Below are positions 34,058-45,708 of a stretch of 64,000 nt of DNA, piece by piece. The notes beneath the pieces were generated by a model. The model did not search any database and was not told the origin of the DNA. It saw only the letters and a list, made by a program, of their open reading frames with translations. The position numbers and the translations under genes are program-made. Each line of letters begins with the position of its first letter. Within the stretch, counting starts at the first letter, position 1. Source of the stretch: Palaemon carinicauda (taxonomy: Eukaryota > Arthropoda > Malacostraca > Decapoda > Palaemonidae); NCBI RefSeq assembly GCF_036898095.1, contig NC_090750.1:84673435-84737434 (forward strand), read 5' to 3'.

Positions 34058-34439
34058 TAAGAAAAGACATTAAGGGCTTTTAATGGCCTCTTGGGAAAAT
34101 GCATTTTGCCAGTTTTTTCTGCTTTTCTGCTAAGATGTATTGTTCGAAGAAGTTCGCTCTAATTGTTGATATACTTTTTGATACCAGCCATTAAGCCAAA
34201 TCAGTAATTTGTGCACTTTTTATTTTTTAATGTATTTTAATAATCACAATTTTCACTTTTATTATTATATTGTTTTCATTATTATTTTAGTAGTAGGAAG
34301 AGGAAGAGGAAAAGGAAGAAGGTTATTGTGAAAAAGTAGGAAGCGAATTGCATGAAAGAAAAGGTTAGGAATGGTTAACATAGTTACTCCACTGGTAATG
34401 GAGATTTGGCGTAGTGATTTAATTCCAATTTTTAAAGGT
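34055..34439. other. Unassigned intergenic DNA
   Basis: No gene. GGAAGAGGAAGAGG purine stretch at 34296-34321. Confidence 0.45.
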
Positions 34440-35155
34440 AGCAGGTTGGCCAAGGCACTAGAGACTAGTTAATATACTACAGATTGAAAGTTATTGGGTC
34501 CTTTGACTGGCGAGATTGGAGTTTCTCTGGTTACGACAATTTTTCCTTTGCCTACACAAACATTGAATAGTGGCTTACTCTTTACACATTCTCGTCTTTC
34601 CTCATACCTGACAACACTAAGATAACCGAGAAATTCTTTATCACTGAAGGAGTTAACTGCTGTGTAATTGTTCAAATGGCTACTTTCCACTTGGTAGGGG
34701 TAGAAGGCACTGTAGCTGTAGCTGTAGTAAGCTACTCTCCTTGGAAGACACTCCAAAATCAAACTATTTCTTAAGGGGCCCATACACGTTCAAAAAAATC
34801 GTCAAAATTTTGCATCAAAATTTTGATGCAAAATTTGATCGTGTGTAGGACGTTTTGACATAAAAACGTCCTACACACTATCAAATTTTGTATCAAAATT
34901 TTGATGCAAAATTTTGACTATTTTTTTTGAACGTGTATTTAAGCCTTTAGTCTTGTGTAGTGCCATAGCCTCTGCACCATGGTTTTCCAGTCTTGGGTAA
35001 GTTCTTTTGATGGTACACTCGGGCAAACTAATTCTATATTTTATTTCCTTTTTCAGCGGGATATTTTCCCTTTTGGAGCCCTTGGGCTTATAACATCCTG
35101 CTTTTCCGTTTAGGGTTGTAACTTAGCTAGTGATAATGATAATAGTAATAATAAT
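34440..35155 (+). mobile_element. LINE-A derivative, near full length, split by a MITE
   Basis: Starts AGCAGGTTGGCCAAGGCACT and runs through TTGGGTCCTTTGACTGG, GGAGTTAACTGCTGTGTAAT and ACTCCAAAATCAAAC. It is interrupted at about 34774 by a palindromic MITE, resumes at about 34946 with CTTGTGTAGTGCCATAGCC, and ends with TTTTGGAGCCCTTGGGC and AGGGTTGTAACTTAGCTAGT plus an (ATA)n-type tail. It has 5' region and 3' tail but no coding sequence, so it shows the full plan of the derivative. Confidence 0.87.
34775..34945. mobile_element. Palindromic MITE nested in LINE-A derivative
   Basis: The 171-bp insert is one long inverted repeat. The left end ATACACGTTCAAAAAAA pairs with the right TTTTTTTGAACGTGTAT, and CGTGTGTAGGACGTTTT pairs with AAAACGTCCTACACACT around a centre near 34862. 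Each arm also contains the perfect palindrome GCATCAAAATTTTGATGC (or a one-base variant). TTAA occurs just left of the element and TTTAA inside its right edge; target duplication is unresolved. Confidence 0.85.
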
Positions 35156-35318
35156 ATTGAGACCTTCCATTTTATTTTTTACTAATTCATTCGTTTTTGC
35201 TCCGGTGGATTTGCCCAATGGTTTAGTTAGTCTGACATGTAGAATTTATCATTAACCATGCTTCTAGTTTCTATCATTGCATCCAAAATAGTTATAATTA
35301 CTTTAACCCTTCCCCTAA

Positions 35319-35320
<2 letters not shown>
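35156..35320. other. Unassigned intergenic DNA
   Basis: Nothing recognised. Confidence 0.4.

Positions 35321-35392
<72 letters not shown>
35321..35392. repeat. (CT)n microsatellite
   Basis: Uninterrupted CT run of about 36 units. Confidence 0.98.
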
Positions 35393-35396
<4 letters not shown>

Positions 35397-36534
35397 GATA
35401 AAAAATCTTCTGTTTTCTTTCGTCGTCGTCTCGAATAGAAACATCAGCGATCGACACTCCTTTGTCTTAAAGTTCCCTGCCAATCAGATAAAAGCTTCGA
35501 GGAGCAGAGGCTGAACGTCGCTGAGATTGGTGTAGACAAGCGAGAAAGACACGTGCGTTCTTTTGCGAAAAACAAAACTCTTTATTTTCATTTTTTTTTA
35601 GTTTCAAGGTCACTATATATTTTCCTTCATTGCCGATATAACAAGAATATAAAGAATCGTTTTAGAGTTTATTTTTTGAAGTTATAGATCCTCGTTTTAA
35701 GTTTTTAACAGGTAACATCTCCCGTCTGAGGAATTGTAACCAGGCAATGAGATTAGGGAGATTAGAAGCAGCTGGTTTTAAGAAAAATGAAACGAAAAAG
35801 GAATCTCGTTTTAATTGTTGATTATTAAATCTATCAGTAGCTGTGATCTATATCGTTAATAGGAGATAAAATAAAGTGCATTCAATGCTATTTACTTAAT
35901 AGAAAAGATCACAAGATTCCAGTGAACACATGTACAGTAGCCTTTCTCTCGAATTCATAGCATACTCCCCCCCCCCCCTACCCACCGCAGCCGCTACCTC
36001 CCGAGATTGACGGCAAGAGTGTCGCCCTGAAAGAGAATACCGGAGGTGTGGTTGCAACATGTTCAAGAGTGATGCCCCTTCTAATAAAAGTCGTCCAGGG
36101 GACGGGCCTAGGGATGGCTATCGGCAGAAGGCCTGTCTGCCTAAATCTTCGTAATTAGGAGTTTTAAATCGTAAGAGGGAGTGCCTGTAATTGTCTCTGA
36201 TCTTAACGACTAAGAGTAAAACATTTGCACGATTGGACAAATTAAGGTTTCTTGGCTCCTGGGGTGTTTCGTTGCCTTGACAAAGTCACTCGCTTAAGCA
36301 ACAAGTGTGTAATTTGTGACCGCTTTCGATATGCAGATTTTACCCATTTTGATTTTTTTTCTTGTGGAAAGGGTCTCTTTCAATATAAAAGTAATTTTTC
36401 ATTTTTTTTTCACGAAAGTCTGTTATTTACCGTAATTATCTTGTATGTTTCTGCAGCTATTGTCTTGTTAATCATGTGTTTGAGGTTTTATTATTACTAT
36501 TAGTATTATCATTATTGTTATTGAGTATTCCTAT
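35393..36534. other. Unassigned intergenic DNA
   Basis: A GC-richer stretch at 35970-36150 includes a C10-type run (35967-35977). No coding or repeat signature. Confidence 0.45.
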
Positions 36535-36650
36535 GGGCCGTCGAACCAGTTCACCTTTATGGAAATGAAGTGTGGATGTTAAATGCAAAATGAGGAAAAA
36601 GATTGAAACGTGTATGGTGGAGCAAAAAAAAAAAGCCTGAACTTCGAGAT
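36535..36650 (+). pseudogene. LINE C-terminal fragment (LYGxExW box)
   Basis: The plus strand encodes PVHLYGNEVWMLNAK followed by a stop and KRLKRVWW. The LYGSExWxL block follows the RT domain in RTE-like LINEs. Very short and broken. Confidence 0.55.
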
Positions 36651-37084
36651 ACACAGAAGTGGTAAAGAGATTTACATAGATAAAAAGGAATGGCTTTGTG
36701 TGTTTTGAGATAGTTTTGGTTGTATGGTCTCGACACAAGAATAGAGGAAGATGGAGTGGAAAGGTTTATAAAGTTTTTACCTTCATAATATTCTTGTTTG
36801 TAGAAATCTATTTTCAGTCTTCCCTTCAATTACGTGGTTTTTTCCTTCAGGAGTCTGTTTTTTAACAACTTAATTTTCCCCCTCATTAGTCACGGCTCAT
36901 CTTCATTTTACATTCTGCTATTCATCTCTACACTCCTCTTCAGCCGTCTCCTATCACCTCCCATACATCGCTCATTTCTTTTTGCGCAGTCATTTTAGGC
37001 GTCCCTTTTATAGTTAAGGGGCAACATCATCTCAATGTTATCTTCTCTCTCAATCTGCTACTGCCATGGACTATAAAAACTAGC

Positions 37085-37085
<1 letters not shown>
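36651..37085. other. Unassigned intergenic DNA
   Basis: Pyrimidine-rich at 36880-37010. No gene. Confidence 0.45.

Positions 37086-37132
<47 letters not shown>
37086..37132. repeat. (CT)n microsatellite
   Basis: Uninterrupted CT run of 23 units. Confidence 0.98.
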
Positions 37133-37134
<2 letters not shown>

Positions 37135-37494
37135 CGGGACGTCAGAGGTACCGTCACTCACTTCTTCTTCTTCACCCTTTCTCTGAGATCCTTGGCGAGA
37201 TGGGGCTGCCATTGTGTGCCACGATGACACGATGATAAACTTCCCTGTTTTTAGGTATTTTCTTGTTTTGCATTTTTCTGTTAGTCTGTATGCAAATGTA
37301 CTGCTTGGCAGTAAAAGCTACAATGTATATAATAAAAATTGTATTTTTATCAACGCAAGTTAGATTAAACTTAGTTACTATTCCTTGTCACAGAAATTTC
37401 TTGTCACAGAACAATGGTGTGCCATATAGTCCTGAGGCAAATTTTAGTTTTTAGTTCACGTAACTTTTCACAGCATAGCCCAGTTAACTGAATG

Positions 37495-37496
<2 letters not shown>
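37133..37496. other. Unassigned intergenic DNA
   Basis: Nothing recognised. Confidence 0.4.

Positions 37497-37570
<74 letters not shown>
37497..37570. repeat. (CT)n microsatellite
   Basis: CT run with one CTAT interruption near 37534. Confidence 0.98.
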
Positions 37571-37574
<4 letters not shown>

Positions 37575-38349
37575 ACACCCCCTTACGTAGGTAGGGCCAT
37601 AAAGTGCAGTGAAAGTACCTTTTTTGTATAATATGCTCTACATAACTGACTGGCAGGGTTTCTATTATTCCTCCTTATTCAAGGTAGTATATCTGGCCTA
37701 TTTTCAGTTGCTGCTGGTTCTTGCAGTGTTTTCAGTGTCATATCAGAAGAGTAGCGCCATTTAAAAGCGCAATAAAAGAAATTGTAAGATGGTAATACAG
37801 GTTTATCAATGTTTAGTTCTGCTTTCATTTTTCCCTCGGCTTTTCTTTGACGATGATGGGAGATTTTTTCTTGGAAGGAAGCATAAACATTGTTTATATT
37901 TTCATTATTATTGTTATTATTATTATTATTGTTGTTGCTTATCAGTTATTTTATTTTTAACATTATTACTTTTGATTAATATGATACTTGATAATATTCA
38001 AAACTACAAAACCTTGCCAAATAAGTTGCTTGCAAATGGTATGCCTTTAAAAGATTATTTCCATGTTTGGTTAGTTTTAATTGTTTTTCTTACTATTTAT
38101 TCTTTTAAGACTTATGCAGTCAATTTTGTCATAATAGCTTATCAAAATTATTATGGGATGAGGTAGTCATTCGAAAGCCTTCTACCTAAATGATTCATAT
38201 TCTGAAGGTGTCTGACATATCTTGGTGGTTACCCATCCAAATGCTGAACAGAATTTAGGTTGCTTACTGTAATAATGGAACGACCAGAAATATAGCGAAA
38301 ACATTATAGCCTTCTAAGATATTAAATGCTTTAAATTCAGTTCCCTCCC
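37571..38349. other. Unassigned intergenic DNA
   Basis: ATT/GTT-rich at 37900-37945. A 125-codon plus-strand frame at 37789-38166 runs through that low-complexity stretch and lacks family features, so it is not called. Confidence 0.45.
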
Positions 38350-38736
38350 TTAACCATTTCACTGCCACTGGTGAGGTGATCAAAATTTGAAACTGGGAAA
38401 CTTTTATTGAAAATCGCCTGAATTATAGACAGTTGGTATTCATTGGAAAGGTCTCAATGCAAGCTTTTCAATGAATATCTGCAAGCTATGGTTTGTGTTG
38501 TCTTGGAACATTTTGCTGCATCAGAAGTTTGGTTGAACTTGCACCTAGCTGTGAAAGGGTTGGAGACATCGACAATGCAAACATTCTGGATGTTGCGGAG
38601 CCACTGACCTCGACATACTTACAATATGAGTTTTATTTAAGAGTTCAACTTCATGCCCCATTATTTGCACCGTGCACTTATTTTAGCTAAATCCGTATTA
38701 AGGGATTCAGCGAAAGTGTTATCTGCAAGGGGTTAA
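38350..38736. mobile_element. Candidate TTAA-flanked nonautonomous element
   Basis: TTAACCATTTCACTGCC at 38350 faces GCAAGGGGTTAA at 38736. TTAA on both sides and CC.TT-type ends recall piggyBac-type MITEs, but the inverted repeats match only over a few bases. Weak call. Confidence 0.25.
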
Positions 38737-39059
38737 TTGTACCAGTGACTTCTGCCCTCATTACGAGAAAAACTAGAAATGCTCTACAAAGTAGTAATCA
38801 TTTGAATTGCAACGACCCCAACATGCAATTAAAAACAGGACCTAAACCTCCACCATCATGGCTGAAGGTAGACTTCCATTATCAAGGAACCGGGAAGGAA
38901 AGAATTAAAATTTCCGAAAAAGAGTTCGGGCGAGATTTCTCTGCGTTCAGGCGACGCGGATAATGGCCCCACTTTCTCTGGTCGCCGCCGAATCGCTATC
39001 CAGGCCATTATTATAATTATAATTATTATATTATATCAGTATTAATATATCATTACTAT

Positions 39060-39190
39060 TATTATTGTTAGTTATTTTTACTTACTAAGCTACAACCCTA
39101 GTTGTAGAAGGAAGCTGCTATAAGCCCAGGGTCCCCAACTGGGGAATAGCCCAGTGAGGAAAGGAAACCAGGAAAGATAAAATATTTTAA
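39060..39190 (-). mobile_element. LINE-A 3' tail
   Basis: Minus strand: TTTCCTCACTGGGCTATTCC, AGTTGGGGACCCTGGGC, then CAACTAGGGTTGTAGCTTAG. Diverged within the tail; 5'-truncated. Confidence 0.75.
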
Positions 39191-39519
39191 GAACGATAAC
39201 CCACCGTAAAAATAATTGCAAGCTCGCCTGATTTGCCAAGATGATGATAGTGTTAGCCATCTGAGATTTGGGAAAAGGCAATGACTCTTGATTATTTCCG
39301 CTGATGCCAATTTGGTAATTCGGTTCAGAGACACTTAAATTTGATCCCGCGGGAGCAAGAAATGAACACCGTTTCTAATGAACTTCATATAAAAATTAAC
39401 TTCTGCGGAATCCTTTTGTCATTCGTAAGATGTCGTTATGCTTGGCGTGGTTGCATTGGTGAGGGGATGTGCCAAAGATAATTATCATTAATAGTATGAC
39501 AAAACAGTTGTAAAATTTA

Positions 39520-40300
39520 ATTTGGCTTTAGTGTTAATATGTAAAACACTTTTAGAAAATTTTGCAAGTTTTCTTTTGAAAAATACATTTGGTGTCGTCT
39601 TTAATTACAAAGAAAAAAACAGCTTAATGGTTTGTCTTTTAAGATTTTTTAGTAGTCAATCTTTCATTCTACCATGTTTAGAATATTGTTCTCCTGTCTG
39701 GTCTTCAGGTGCTGACTTTGGTCTAGATTTGTTGAACAAAACTTGCGGGCTATTAAATTCCTTATCCCTGATCTGGATATTAATCTCTGGCGCCAAAGTT
39801 ATTAGTTCTTTGCATGTTTATAAGATTTTCTTTTATAATTCTGGCAATTCTATATATTCGAATATCCCAAGATTGTGCCATCCTGTATGTAGCAGTAACC
39901 TTCTCCATCATAGGGTTTAATACTACAGTATTCAGGAGGTTTTATTCCAACTGTGACCAGATTGTGGAATGATCTTAATCTGGCGGTTGAATCCGAATAC
40001 CTTGACGGGCTGCCAACGCTACAGCCAGTGTCTCGTGAAACTTAAGAAGTTCTAACTTGGTGAAAATGTTAATGTTGAGCAGATTGACGAAAGTCTCTTC
40101 TCATTGTTGATATAACAGATCTATTTTAACGTTGATACTAGTCTCAAAATACTTAATAATTCTTATTCAATACTCCTCATACATAGTTGGTTTTTCATAT
40201 TTACTTTCCTCACAAGACTGATTTCCCTATTGGAGCCCTATGGCTTGTAACATCCATCTTTTCCAACTAGGGTTGTAGCTTAGTTAGTTGTAATAAAGAT
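39520..40300 (+). pseudogene. LINE C-terminus plus LINE-A-type 3' tail
   Basis: The plus strand encodes ILPCLEYCSPVWSSGADFGL (39668-39727), LHVYKIFFYNSGNSIYSNIP (39812-39871), then after a one-frame slip FIPTVTRLWNDLNLAVES (39940-39993). These are the post-RT blocks xLxYCSPVW and SFIPAVTRLWN of CR1/Jockey-group LINEs. About 200 bp further is the tail TTGGAGCCCTATGGC..TTTTCCAACTAGGGTTGTAG (40221-40275). RT catalytic motifs are absent. It confirms independently that the tail is the 3' end of this LINE. Confidence 0.87.
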
Positions 40301-41064
40301 TAGTCCACTATGCTTCATTAGCAATGGGAAAACTCATTTCTGTACCGGATGGAGACCATATAACTAATATTTCCAAACCTTTGCCAATGCGTAACATCTA
40401 TAACGTTGTTCCATTTTTGTCTTATTTTTTTTTGGGGGGGGGGAATTGAAGACTCCATGCTTGATGCAACACTATTTATTTCTATTTTCTAATGGTTATA
40501 GGGTTGATTGTTCATTTGCTTAGAAATTTTATTCATTTTAATGTGTAGTTTTGTTTATTTTTGTGGATTTCATCGTGGTTCTTATTAGATATTCTTGCAA
40601 TTTTTGATTTCCTTTTTTATCTATTCACAGAATTTAGTTTTCTATGGCACCTTTTTAGCTTTTTCCTTAATTATGACTGCTCTCTGATTATGATAACCGC
40701 ATATTAAAAATTTTATCGTATGTCATCTAATCATAAATCCACTAAATATTTTTTTTCCAGTTGCGCGGCCATTTTTCCCTACCGCATTTTCTCAAGTTGT
40801 TTGCCTGTAAATACTGAGGAAGCCTCTCCTCATGTTTTAATATAGATTCCCTCACTGACCGGCAGGATTTTAGAGGTCATCTTGGAATCTTGTCTATCTC
40901 TCACGACGCCAGGAGTTGCTCTTTGTCCCTCTCTTTCTCTATCGTTTCTTTCTCGTGTCCGTCATCCACTCTATCTCACTCACGCTTTCCGTGTCTTATT
41001 TCTATCACAAGATGTTACCCCGTCTTGCTTCTTATTTTATGAGTTAGTCCCTGATAAGTAGTGT

Positions 41065-41066
<2 letters not shown>
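40301..41066. other. Unassigned intergenic DNA
   Basis: Contains a TTTTGGGGGGGGGG stretch at 40427-40442. No gene. Confidence 0.45.
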
Positions 41067-41116
<50 letters not shown>

Positions 41117-41137
41117 TGTGTGTGTGTGTGTGTGTGT
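41067..41137. repeat. (CT)n-(GT)n compound microsatellite
   Basis: CT run to 41114 then GT run to 41137. Confidence 0.98.
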
Positions 41138-41733
41138 AAATCAACTGCAAATAAAATGGGAGTTTTCTCAAATTATAGTGAATTGGCGTCCGACAATAAA
41201 GGTGAGATGACACTATTGCCTCCAATGTACGATGTCCGGATGTTTTTCAACGTACGAAAACTTTAAATTCCAGCTGCGTTTTCTACTAACTTTGATAGAG
41301 AAGATGGCTACAACAGATCTGTTTCACTCTGTAGGTTAGGAGCTAATCAGACTTTTTCGTATAGCAAATGAGTCTTAACAGCAGCAGTTACAACACTCTG
41401 ATTCAGGTTGCAGATTTTTTTTTTTTAACCAATGCAATTCGTTTATCTTACTTTCAAATCAATGTAGCTATTTAATTCCCTCCTACCAAGGGAATTGCTT
41501 CTCCTGTCCTTGTTGACTTTTCCACTTATCTTCCTGTCTAAACTTTTCTCGCCCAAACTGCGCGTGCGTTAAATTATATCCAAGGATTTTTGTTTGTCGT
41601 GTGTGTCGCTTTGTTGTTGTTGGTGGGAGTTCATGTATGAGCAGATATTCGTATTATTACTCTTGATTTGCGGAACATGCAAGAAACAGTTTTGCATGTA
41701 AAATGTAATTCATGAACATTATTTTTTTTGCAT
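41138..41733. other. Unassigned intergenic DNA
   Basis: Nothing recognised. Confidence 0.45.
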
Positions 41734-41796
41734 ATATATATATATATATAATATATATATATGTGTGTGTGTGTATATATATATAATTTTTTTTGC

Positions 41797-41872
<76 letters not shown>

Positions 41873-41956
41873 TATATAATATATATATATATATTATATA
41901 ATGTGTGTGTGTGTTTATATATATATGAATGTTACATGCAATGTATATATATATTA
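41734..41956. repeat. (TA)n with (GT)n islands
   Basis: Three TA blocks separated by TGTGTGTGTG and TTTTTTTTGCATATAT; the latter motif is present twice (41722 and 41788), pointing to a local duplication of about 65 bp. Confidence 0.95.
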
Positions 41957-42064
41957 TATATTATTACCCGAGATTTTTTAATTTATTCAATATGCCGCAA
42001 ATACCTCTTATTGTTGATCTCGTTATGCGTCTGGATAGAAAATTAAAAGTTTAAATTATTTTCA

Positions 42065-42150
42065 TGAATTTTTGGCGTGCCAGGGACTCGAACCTATGCC
42101 AAGTCAATATTGAAATGACAGTCGACACCGCAACCATGGGGCTACAGAGA
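42065..42150 (-). other. tRNA-like sequence (SINE head or tRNA relic)
   Basis: Minus strand: CATGGTTGCGGTGTCGACTG (A-box-like) and TAGGTTCGAGTCCC (B-box), about 40 bp apart. The T-arm does not fold into a clean 5-bp stem, so a functional tRNA is unlikely. Not the same as SINE families 1 or 2. Confidence 0.4.
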
Positions 42151-43349
42151 AATGTGTGTGTATATACATACATATACATATATTTATATATACATATACA
42201 TATACATTTATATTTTATATTTTATATTTATATACATGCATATATGCTTCAGTTATACATTTATTTTTTTTTCTGTTCAAAAGCTTTATGGAAACCTCAT
42301 AACCCTTCCATTATAATTAACGTCCAATACTCCAATTCTTAGCTATCGTGAACATTTCCTATCCTTGATCACAAAGATAAGCCCAAATGGCAAACAGATA
42401 ATCATTTCCTTTCAGTGATTCTGAACCTGCTGCCTCGCATCATAAGAGCAAAACAAGGAGCGACCTCTCCTGAGCGACCACTGGGGGCTGGCCCTTCAAC
42501 CTGACGACCGCTTCGTCTGTTTTTACAATTTTAATGGCTTTACTGCCCGCTCATAATGGTGCGAGTGTTGGCCACCACGCAGAGTGAAGGGACAACCAGA
42601 GGCCACCCTATGGCCACCCTACGATTATTACAGTCGATAATATATGGCCACTGGCTCTTACAATAACATTTATGTTCCTCGTTGTAAAATTCAACTAGAT
42701 GAATAAGATTTGGGGTGATAGTGATGGTCTTTGTTTTGTAGGGTTAAGTAGTTCCTTTATTGTGCAAGTGCATCTTTCTAACTGGAATAATGCTTATTAT
42801 AATGATAATGATTTATTATTGTTCTTTTTGCTGTTTTCGTATTAATCATGTAAGAATAGTGTCTATATTTTAGCAATATTTCATATAGGTTTAGTATTTT
42901 TCTTCTGTGATGTCATAATATCTATTGCATCCTTTCAAAATATAGTTTCACACTGAAACGTGTAAATATTGAAATTTAGTCTTCCAAATTAGTTGGAAAG
43001 TTACCAAAAGTTATATATCGTTAACTCTTAAATTTAGGGGTGTGAGATTGCGAGCCCTATCCTCTTCCTTGACTCCAGCTTACCGTGATATTTATTCTCG
43101 TCTGGGTTAATTGGGGCCAATAGGCTGGGTTTAAACCACAGGCCTTGCAGATGTGAACCTAGTCTATCGAGGAATTTCAGGGCTTAAACGCACATCTGCA
43201 CATACAAAAATCCATAGGTATGTCCCCAATACAAAATACTTTGTTTGCTCCACTCTGTGTTGAATCATCCGGGTATTTGGGGATCTAGCTTCTGGACTCT
43301 TGAATGTACATCATCTCGCTCTCTTGAAAAAAATTAAGTACTGTTAATC
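42151..43349. other. Unassigned intergenic DNA
   Basis: ATACAT/TATATT low complexity at 42158-42245; a GC-richer stretch at 42420-42660. No gene recognised. Confidence 0.45.
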
Positions 43350-43462
43350 TTGCAGATATCCCTGTTGGAGCCCTTGGGCTTATAGAATCTAGCTTATCCA
43401 ACTAGGGTTGTAGCTTAGCAAGTAGTAATAATAATAATGATGATGGTGATGATGATGATAAA
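43350..43462 (+). mobile_element. LINE-A 3' tail
   Basis: CCCTGTTGGAGCCCTTGGGC, ATCCAACTAGGGTTGTAGCT, AGCAAGTAGTAATAATAATA, followed by GATGATG repeats. 5'-truncated within 80 bp of the end. Confidence 0.85.
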
Positions 43463-45624
43463 AGGTATAGAGACAGCTTTGTAACTCGACGTGCTATAGG
43501 TTTCTGCGTGTTTACCTGTTTGTGGGTATGTGGCGTGAATATACTGAACATACACCACATGTGAATGCACATTTTCCACTGGAAGTTTTCTTTATGCTTA
43601 ATATAAGAAAAGCTGGTCTTTGACCCTAGCATGAGCGAGATTTCAGTGTTATAACTTCCAAAAGATATTCTTAATTTATAATTATTCAATAGTCATTATT
43701 CGGTGCTCATGAAATATGCCAGATGTTCTAGTTGAACGTAACGTTGTGAAAAGTCGAATAATCAAGCTGTTATTTCACAGCTGCATATAAATTTTCTTTA
43801 TCTTGGCAGTCTTTTCCTTCTTTTTTTGCCTGTGGTAAGAAGACATTAAGGCATCTGTTGAGGCATCTTGTCTGGTTTAGTCGGTTACTCTCCATTTATG
43901 ACTGTTCAAGGGGCGTCTTCGACTCTTATCTCTTTTTATAGTGTGAATTGACGTCGGAAGTGAAGTCGACATTCTGCTACAAGACGTCAATTATCTAAGG
44001 ATAGATTTAGCAAAAGGCCATTCTACCTTTGGGGTGTCAAGTCTTCATATAGTTGAAATAGAGCCAAAACTTGGCACAAGATGCCATAAGGGAACTGTTC
44101 AGCTATGAGGCATGATGACGGTAATGTTCTTTATTGGTCAAATACCCTTCAATTTAAAGAAAAAATATAAAGAAATTGTCTACCTAAAAATTTTCTGTTC
44201 ATAAACTTCTAATGGCAGTATTGCGCAGACCAAAAAAGGCTCCTCAAATAGAATACACAGATGTGATATCGAAGGAAATCAAAAAGGGAATGAGAGGGAA
44301 AAAAAAGTTATCAGATCAAAACATCAGATGCGATGGGCAGCATCCTGCCCAGTCTTTGTACATATGCCCGGGGGCATTCGAGAATAGAGCCCACAATCAC
44401 AGCTTTTACAACTGATGATTTGGGCCTTCGAGGTCTATCGCCAAATCGCCATCTTTGGTGTGTATTATATAGCAAGGCATGAAGCTTCCCCTCCCCCCCC
44501 AAAAAAAAAAAAAAAAGTCTGGTGGTTTATATTGTGAGACATAGGTTTTTTTTCTTTGAAATGGGTTTGATTAAGATGGAAATCTGAGACAAAACGCCAT
44601 CTTTCAAAGACGACATTGAATTTTGGCAGCGGATAGTTAAAGAAAAACTTTAAACCTGTCTTTGCCATGTCCATGTAGCACAATTCTGTTAACTTCTTAA
44701 TTTGACAAGTTAGATATTTAAAAGATTCGCGTAACGATAGTAAAGATTTTTTTTTTTTTGAATTGGTAATGAATGAATTATGTGATACTTGTCCCATAGG
44801 CTCTATATAGTGTAATTAAAAGTTAATCATAAATGTGGGTCGGCCACATAGCACGTAAATCATAAATAGTTATATTTATATTAAGGGAATGCCTGTTTTA
44901 TGATAGCCCCATAATGGACTCTCATTGACATGTAAATCATGTGGTGTTAGTAAACCATAAAGTCTGCGTGAATATTGTCGCATAACAAGACTGCCTTAGA
45001 AGCAAGATAATCTTGATGTGGCCAATTTATAACATTCCTTTAGTTTTACACCTGAAAAGAACAAAATTGTTAATGGCCATTCCGAGTAGGCTTTGGAATA
45101 CAATACGGAATTAACCCCTTCAGTAGGCACCAAAGCCTAGAGTCCCATTGTTACTAGGGTGAGATGACCTACAAATCTTATCCTTTGTTGAGAAAGTAAT
45201 GTCCTATAATTTTTTTCCTGGGGGGGGGGGGGGGTTGTTCGGGTGTTTTTAGAATAAGAAATGTACCGAGCAAAAATAAGGGTTTCTAGGCGGCTATCCT
45301 ATTCATAAGCAAGAAATAACTTGAAACTCTTTGCATTTCTCTTTCTGGTTAAAAATTTGTGTTCATTCAAGAAGGTTTTGTTTACTTATTTTTTTTTCAT
45401 GTTTGAAAGTATTTTTATTTCATGTTATGAGAAAAAATCTGTTTTAAATCATCATCATTCTTGAAATCTGTTCTCTTTGGGAATATATGCTTTTATATAA
45501 GCATTAATATATCGAAAAGCAATTTGGCCATTCACCTATACATAAATCACGAGTTGACGAGTGGCGAGGCATAGTGATTCTTTATGAAACCCTCTGCAAG
45601 ATAACTTGTGCTCGATCGCTTGTA

Positions 45625-45626
<2 letters not shown>
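43463..45626. other. Unassigned intergenic DNA
   Basis: About 2.2 kb with no recognised gene or repeat. Homopolymer runs at 44494-44515 (C then A), 44749-44759 (T) and 45220-45234 (G). Confidence 0.5.

Positions 45627-45705
<79 letters not shown>
45627..45705. repeat. (CT)n microsatellite
   Basis: Uninterrupted CT run of about 39 units. Confidence 0.98.

Positions 45706-45708
<3 letters not shown>

Noticed and set aside
37789..38166. 125-codon hydrophobic frame
   Set aside because: Runs through ATT/GTT low complexity and AT-rich DNA; no signal that it is a membrane protein gene beyond composition.
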